Origin: Takakia lepidozioides
Taxonomy: Eukaryota > Streptophyta > Takakiopsida > Takakiales > Takakiaceae
DNA: 60,000 bases
Assembly (NCBI GenBank): GCA_030704615.1
Contig: CM060734.1
Span: 10,294,001-10,354,000, forward strand
Direction of reading: 5' to 3'
Below the pieces are notes generated by a model. It saw nothing but the letters and a program-made list of their open reading frames with translations. It was not told the origin of the DNA and ran no database searches. Positions 55,214-60,000 of this stretch are shown here, in pieces. How positions within the stretch are numbered: the stretch's first letter is position 1; each line of letters begins with the position of its first letter. Position numbers and translations under genes: made by a program.

Positions 55214-56604
55214 CATCTTTTTGTGCTGGTTCATGGGAGACCCTATCAAGCTGTCAAGGGTGCCTGACTCTGCAAGGCGAAGAACCTCATTCCAGACTTC
55301 CCCATCATCCATTTTCCCTTCTCTCCCGGGCCGCGGCCCCGCTGCTCGCTTAGCTTCTCCTCCCGAGCCCTCTGATGCCTCCTAGTGGTGTAAAGCTGCG
55401 GAATACAAGCAGATATATGTGAGGCAGAGGCAAAATGGAGCAGTTTTTTCACGTCCACATGTAGTGTGCATGAGTTTGCAGGCAATCTGCACATTGTAAT
55501 CTATTTGACCAGTCTTTTTCTCTTTCTGGATCCTTTAGTGAAATTGTTGGGGTTAGAGCATAACATTGAGAAACTCCTGGGGAGTATCAGTCCTTATGTA
55601 TAAGAACTAAGCCAGTAGAACTCTCTGCAACTCAGTAGGAGGAAATGTTGAGGTCAGGGATCTGTAGATGATCTATTTCCTTCGGTCTATTATGGCTTTC
55701 CCAAATGAGGCCCCAGCCAGTCCGACTTATGGATCCACACAAAATGTTGTTACAGAGATTTTACGGAGGTGCTTGTGAAATGGACTGCTATTGTCTGATT
55801 GGCAAAGGCTGAATCTTGTTTAGGCAAATGAAATACTTGGCAAGGCAGGTTACTGATGCATCACATTTGCTGGGTATTCTTCTGATCAGATGATATGCTT
55901 AGCACAGATTGGGCCATTATGCTTTCAGGACATTAGGTCCTGCATTAGGTTGACCTTTGGTCTCATAGAGTAATTTGTTTCTAATGCAAATGTGAATGAG
56001 ATTGAATTTAATCAGTCGTTCTCAAAGTGACCAGTTGCAAGGTGAGCCTGGCCTTCAGACTAGCCCAAGGGAATACTTGAGTTTCTTCATATTGTCACGC
56101 GGCGAGGACTACGCTTACCCAATGAGTTTAAGGCAAGCATATGAGGTGGTGGGGCCGTGCTGGCCGGAGCTCCTCACACTACCAGTCAAATCTCATTCCC
56201 CAGTGGGGAGGTGGGGAGTGCTCCACACCTCCTGTTCTCTCCTCATGCTCCCCACCTTTAAGAACATGTTCCCAAATATTCTCCAATTTTGCTCCCCTGT
56301 GTTCCCACTCCTTGCTCCCCATTGGGACAGGGGAGCGAGGAGGGGAATGGGGACTAGGAGGAGGGGAGCGGGGACTAGGAACAGAGGAGCAAGCTGCATT
56401 CCATAGGGCTAGGCGAGGAGGGGAGCGGGCCTGGGAACAAGGAGGGGATAGAGGAGCGGACATTGGGAATAGGGGAGCGGAGCGAGATCTTGGACTTAGA
56501 ATTATTTTGGGGATGAAAAAGTACAATAATGTGCAACCAATCATTGTGTGTAGACAACAACGATCTGAACCTGAGACCTCACCATTGTACCACACAGCAC
56601 CTAA
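55214..56604. other. 3' region of Prp22 and intergenic sequence
   Basis: The 3' untranslated region presumably occupies the first few hundred bases. No further gene recognised. 56195-56490 is rich in GGGGAG/CTCCCC words in both orientations, including a G-quadruplex-capable stretch at 56342-56373. 56515-56604 (minus) has TGGTACAATGG and GGTTCAGATC, weak A- and B-box matches suggesting an eroded SINE. Confidence 0.4.
56342..56373 (+). other. Potential G-quadruplex
   Basis: Four GGGG runs at 56342-56345, 56349-56352, 56363-56366 and 56370-56373, with loops of 3, 10 and 3 bases, in a purine-rich tract. Confidence 0.45.
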
Positions 56605-57026
56605 GAGCACCCCCAATGCATGCCATTTCCAACGCCATTTTGGCATGGCGTTTCCGGATTCGTGACCCACCGTACCCCGCCAACACTATATTTGGTGCGG
56701 AGGGACCTACGCCAAGGTCCCTCCGCCAAGGGGAGGGGGTGCGCCATATTTTCCATCTTTGGCGTACCTCGCCAAACCTCCACCAAGCATGCATGTGCAC
56801 TAGGGAGCAAATATGGTGCGTGCACTCGTGCAGAGTTATGAAGAACGCGTGCTCCTGCTTTTGGGGATAGGAATAGGAGGTGTGGCGTAGCCTGGAGCTA
56901 CCATGTGGCTCCCGCAGATTGGCCAGCCCACTGGATTTAGCGTGACTCCGATGGATGTCCTTCCGCCAAACTCCACGCCATGATCAGCTTGGCGGGGCCA
57001 ATGGCAGGACACCGTTGGAGATGCTC
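56605..57026. mobile_element. Tourist-like (PIF/Harbinger) MITE with TAA duplication
   Basis: Left end GAGCACCCCCAATGC and inverted right end GAGCATCTCCAACGG match at about 11 of 14 positions. TAA flanks both ends (56602-56604 and 57027-57029). 422 bp, no coding sequence. TAA/TTA duplications and short inverted ends are typical of Tourist elements, which are moved by a PIF/Harbinger transposase encoded elsewhere. It appears to have inserted next to the SINE-like remnant. Confidence 0.75.
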
Positions 57027-58102
57027 TAATCACCACACTACCACCGGTTTCTTACCACACCTTCGAGTTTTTAGTGCTTTATCCTAAAATACAGGCTCGC
57101 AGGTGAAAAGGTGGGGATTTGATAGCGCGCCCTGCCGGAACTTCACTGGTACGGCCATCCCTGGCGACCGTACCGGCAGGGCTCCCACGCTTGCATTCAA
57201 CTCGTTGGGTAAGGGTAATCTTCTCCAGTGTTGGTCTGGTATATGGGTTTCACCGGGTATCAACCCGGGTATCTCCTAACCTAACCTACTGTTCTCTGTT
57301 CCCGTAAACATTCGCAGTACCTTACCAGAAGGTTCTCGAATTCCCTGGCGGCCCCTCGAATTCCCTGGCGGCCCCCCAAACCCTAACAGGCGGCGGTTAG
57401 GGTGCTCATTTCCCCGCCCCCTACCAAAGCTCGACTCGTCACTGCAAATCTGTTCGGGTATCATGTTGATATGCACATATAGACTATAGACATTATGGAT
57501 GCATGTTTCATGTATAATTGTATTAGGGTTGGTATCCTATGAGATGAGCATGTTTCCTTGTGCTCACGGCACCCAACCTCTATGATGTAGGAGGGCTATG
57601 CAAATGGCCATTTCAATATTGAATTTGAACTGTAAATAAATAAATAAATTGAATACTGGTACCATTTTTATTTTGTTATTAAAAAAAAACCATGTCCAAG
57701 TTCATATTTCCAGGTTATTGACATTCAGATACCATTGCTCATATCCGGATTGATTTTGTTTTGAAAACCACCTATGCATACCAGATTCATACTTGAAATT
57801 CAGAGGCTGCATTATTGGAAAAACCTACCTGCCTTAAAAAGAAATAGCACTGCATACCAGGACCCTTCTGGTACTTCCAATTCAAGGTACCAGACCAACA
57901 CCTACTGTCACTGCCCCCTGTCAGTACATATGCTTGTTATGGCAGCAGGGTGCAGTGATAACACTTTAACACTGGGACAAGACTCTCATGGGTTGACTCA
58001 GTTTGGTTGCCATACAATGTGCGTCTCTCCTAATCGCCTGGATTTGGCATCTGTAACCCAGGGACGTTATTAACTTTATTCCCCTTTAAGCCACTGGATG
58101 TG
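57027..58102. other. No gene recognised; long imperfect hairpin at 57129-57182
   Basis: GCCCTGCCGG (57129-57138) pairs with CCGGCAGGGC (57173-57182), and inside it GGTACGG pairs with CCGTACC, overlapping the right arm. A 20-bp tandem pair TCGAATTCCCTGGCGGCCCC lies near 57335-57374. The rest is AT-rich without visible genes. Confidence 0.4.
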
Positions 58103-58429
58103 GAGCGGTTTTGGCCTTACAATATGGCCAGAAGGTGCTACAGATCTGAGTGGACATGGCGGGCGTAGGGCTTCATTGAAGACAACCGGAAGACAACAAG
58201 ATTGCGAAGCTGAGCGGTTTTGGCCTTACATTATGGCCAGAAGGTGCTACAAACCTGAGTGGACATGGCGGGCGTAGGGCTTCATTGAAGACAACCGGAA
58301 GACAACAAGATTGCGAAGCTGAGCGGTTTTGGCCTTACATTATGGCCAGAAGGTGCTACAAACCTGAGTGGACATGGCGGGCGTAGGGCTTCATTGAAGA
58401 CAACCGGAAGACAACAAGATTGCGAAGCT
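58103..58429. repeat. Minisatellite, three copies of 109 bp
   Basis: Units start GAGCGGTTTTGGCCTTAC at 58103, 58212 and 58321. The second and third appear identical, and the first differs at a few bases (ACAATATGG for ACATTATGG; CAGATCTG for CAAACCTG). After the third, GAGCTGCTTC begins unrelated sequence. Confidence 0.9.
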
Positions 58430-59669
58430 GAGCTGCTTCTGCTTGCACCGCACCTTAATTTAAAACTTGGTCCATGGTGTATCTGTCGCTTTGAATACTT
58501 GCTGGGCTGGAAACTTGTAGTTCATGCTGATCTGCTCTCACATGGTAAACGTACATACCACATCTGCACACAACAGCACAGGGCCCAATTGCTGCATGGG
58601 AGCAATTGTCGTTATGTTTGAAAGAGTGACAAATCACTTGTGTTGTTTCATCTCTCAGAGCTGCCAAGGAAAGAGACTTCGCATTGTGTTCCATCTTCCT
58701 GTTCGAAGGTGCTTGAGAGGCATTGGGAATATGTGTGACAACATGAAAACCACGGAAATTGAATGAGTTGAAGGGAGGGATGGCCTGTGAGGCTTTGAGG
58801 AGTGGGAGCATTTGAAGGTGGCAGGAGCTCCAAGAGGGATCTGGAAGAAGAAGCATGGGTTGTGTATAGGGTAAGGCCCGAGGACGGGGGCCTTACCCGG
58901 CGTAAAGACACAGCCAAGGATCTCCTTTACCATCGACGGCTGGGATCATCTAAATCGGACGGCTCACAAGAGCAGGAACCTTACGCGACGTAAGGTGCCT
59001 TCCTTTTGAGGAGAGGAGGAACCTTACGCGGCGTAAGGTGCCATGAAAATTCCTCCGTGTAAGGCGCCATCCTCTCTAACTAAAAAATCCTGGCCGGGTC
59101 TTTACGTGCAGGTGTCACACCATCTGCACCAACACATATGAAGGGACGAACGAGGATGAACGAAAGGGGACCCAGACGGACGAAAAGTGAACGTGAGGAT
59201 GCGGATGAGGGAGAGGAGAGAAACATTGTTTCTTTGTTGACTCGTGCTCGCCCTCGTGCTCGACTTGGCTTCTTCCTCATCTGCGGTCGTTGCTCTCCAG
59301 TCAGCATCCTGGCCCTGTGTGAGAATAGTCTCTTTGACTTTGAGTCTGTTTTCCCGTGTCTTCCGTCTTCATTGTTTCTCTTACTTCTCCTGGCAGCACC
59401 CGGGAAGTACACTATTAGCTCCCGGTGAAGGTCTGTTCTTTTCTCTCTCGAATTTTGTGGGTCTTCTTTTTCGTAGGTTCATCACCTTGCATAAGTCTTT
59501 TACGGTTCCTCTATCTCTCCAGTATCACTTACGATCTGTCGAGCCCTCTTGACGTTCATGTTCTCCTGGGAAGCGGGTTTTGTTTGAATTCGGAGAGGAA
59601 GTAAGTTCTGGAAGAGATTTCTACACGTAAGAAACAGGCCTTGGAGGCCAGAGTGGGGCGCCCATAGCC
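58430..59669 (+). promoter_or_regulatory. Upstream region of the ALIS gene with CGTAAGG palindromes
   Basis: Palindromes lie at 58869-58898 (GGGTAAGGCCC-8-GGGCCTTACCC, perfect 11-bp arms), 58891-58907, 58979-58995 (CCTTACG-CGA-CGTAAGG) and 59022-59038 (CCTTACG-CGG-CGTAAGG), with a half site near 59056. They are 630-800 bp before the start codon. 59100-59669 is probably promoter and 5' leader; a leader intron is possible. No other gene recognised. Confidence 0.5.
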
Positions 59670-60000
59670 ATGAGCAGCAACGGCCACGGTGCCAGCACGT
59701 CAGACAACGGCAACATGGGAGCCGGAGGAGCATCCATGCCGAAGAAGGAGTCGAAGAAACCAAAGTATACCAAGTTCACGCAGCAGGAATTGCCAGCCTG
59801 CAAGCCCTTGTTAACGCCAGGATGGGTGATTGCATCGTTCATGCTGGTGGGTGTGATCTTCATCCCCATCGGGGCAGTAACCCTGCTTGCATCAAGAAGT
59901 GTGGTTGAAATTGTCCATCAGTATGAGACAGCGTGCCTAGATTCCCACATCCCTGGCACGACCAAAGACGCACGCGTGCATTACATACAGGATCCAACTA
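59670..60000 (+). CDS. ALIS: ALA-interacting subunit (CDC50/LEM3 family), first exon, partial
   Basis: From the ATG at 59670 the frame stays open to the window edge, 110 codons. After a Gly/Ser-rich, then Lys-rich cytosolic start (PKKESKKPKYTKFTQQELPA) comes CKPLLTPGWVIASFMLVGVI, the first membrane segment (FMLVGVIFIPIGAVTLLAS), and the start of the extracytosolic domain (VVEIVHQYETACL). KYTKFTQQELPACKPLLTP is the diagnostic N-terminal signature of the family. These proteins are beta subunits of P4-type ATPases (ALA flippases), needed for their exit from the ER and for phospholipid translocation. The second membrane span and most of the ectodomain lie beyond the window. The start is chosen because it is the first ATG in frame and gives the usual N-terminal length. 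Confidence 0.92.
   Translation, partial: MSSNGHGASTSDNGNMGAGGASMPKKESKKPKYTKFTQQELPACKPLLTPGWVIASFMLVGVIFIPIGAVTLLASRSVVEIVHQYETACLDSHIPGTTKDARVHYIQDPT

Noticed and set aside
1-60000. CRISPR array, operon or bacterial origin
   Set aside because: Direct repeats here are tandem or transposon-derived without regular unique spacers, and all genes are of plant nuclear type.

Overview
This is nuclear DNA of a land plant, most likely a seed-free vascular plant such as a fern or lycophyte. The evidence is a Prp22/DHX8 splicing helicase, the start of a CDC50/ALIS gene, decayed DYW-class PPR genes, a plant-type chromovirus family, an OTU- and RPA-bearing Helitron, tRNA-derived SINEs and a Tourist-like MITE. 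The species cannot be named from this window. About 50 kb is repeats and gene debris. Two genes look functional: the intronless spliceosomal DEAH helicase at 51434-55213 (+) and the first exon of an ALIS gene that runs off the right edge from 59670 (+).

Layout. 1-1224 (-): gag remnant with a zinc knuckle. 3130-3491 (+): DYW tail of a dead PPR gene. 4312-4500: SINE-like head. About 4838-11770 (+): decayed autonomous Helitron in the order RPA-like protein with intron, OTU protease, DUF6570-like region, HUH/Y2 Rep, Pif1-type helicase. 12110-12375: PPR fragment. 13309-26778 (-): chromovirus copy A with 5-bp target duplication CATAA. Its right LTR is split by younger copy B of the same family at 19296-26261 (+), with target duplication TCCCC. 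26784-33594: low-copy repeats, a 10-bp minisatellite, unrecognised sequence and a gag remnant of another retroelement. 33595-39713 (-): copy C, with one LTR truncated. 39714-42769: an inverted repeat copy followed by exons of an unrecognised gene containing a DGNHR motif, cut off by an LTR fragment (F). 43200-46400: decayed PPR repeats. 46830-47331: G-box-bearing tandem repeats and a CACTA-like end. 47406-49798 (-): an unrecognised ORF fused to the 3' end of chromovirus copy D. 49912-50117: complete SINE with 19-bp target duplications. 51434-55213: Prp22. 55214-59669: intergenic sequence with a MITE, a 3 x 109 bp minisatellite and palindromes. 59670-60000: ALIS exon 1.

The chromovirus family (copies A-D and F) has LTRs of about 725 bp beginning TGTCGCGGCC and ending GTGCGACA, an initiator-Met tRNA primer site, and one gag-pol frame ordered zinc knuckle, protease, RT, RNase H, integrase, chromodomain. 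Copy B is the youngest but carries three single-base frameshifts, two of them in or next to G-rich runs, so assembly error should be excluded before it is called dead.

The least explained signal is a set of clusters of short interrupted palindromes. Each cluster has its own core: TAGTCG-N4-CGACTA, AGTACC-AAGC-GGTACT, TTTCATCC-N4/5-GGATGAAA and CCTTACG-N3-CGTAAGG. They lie in candidate introns, in intergenic DNA and upstream of the ALIS gene.
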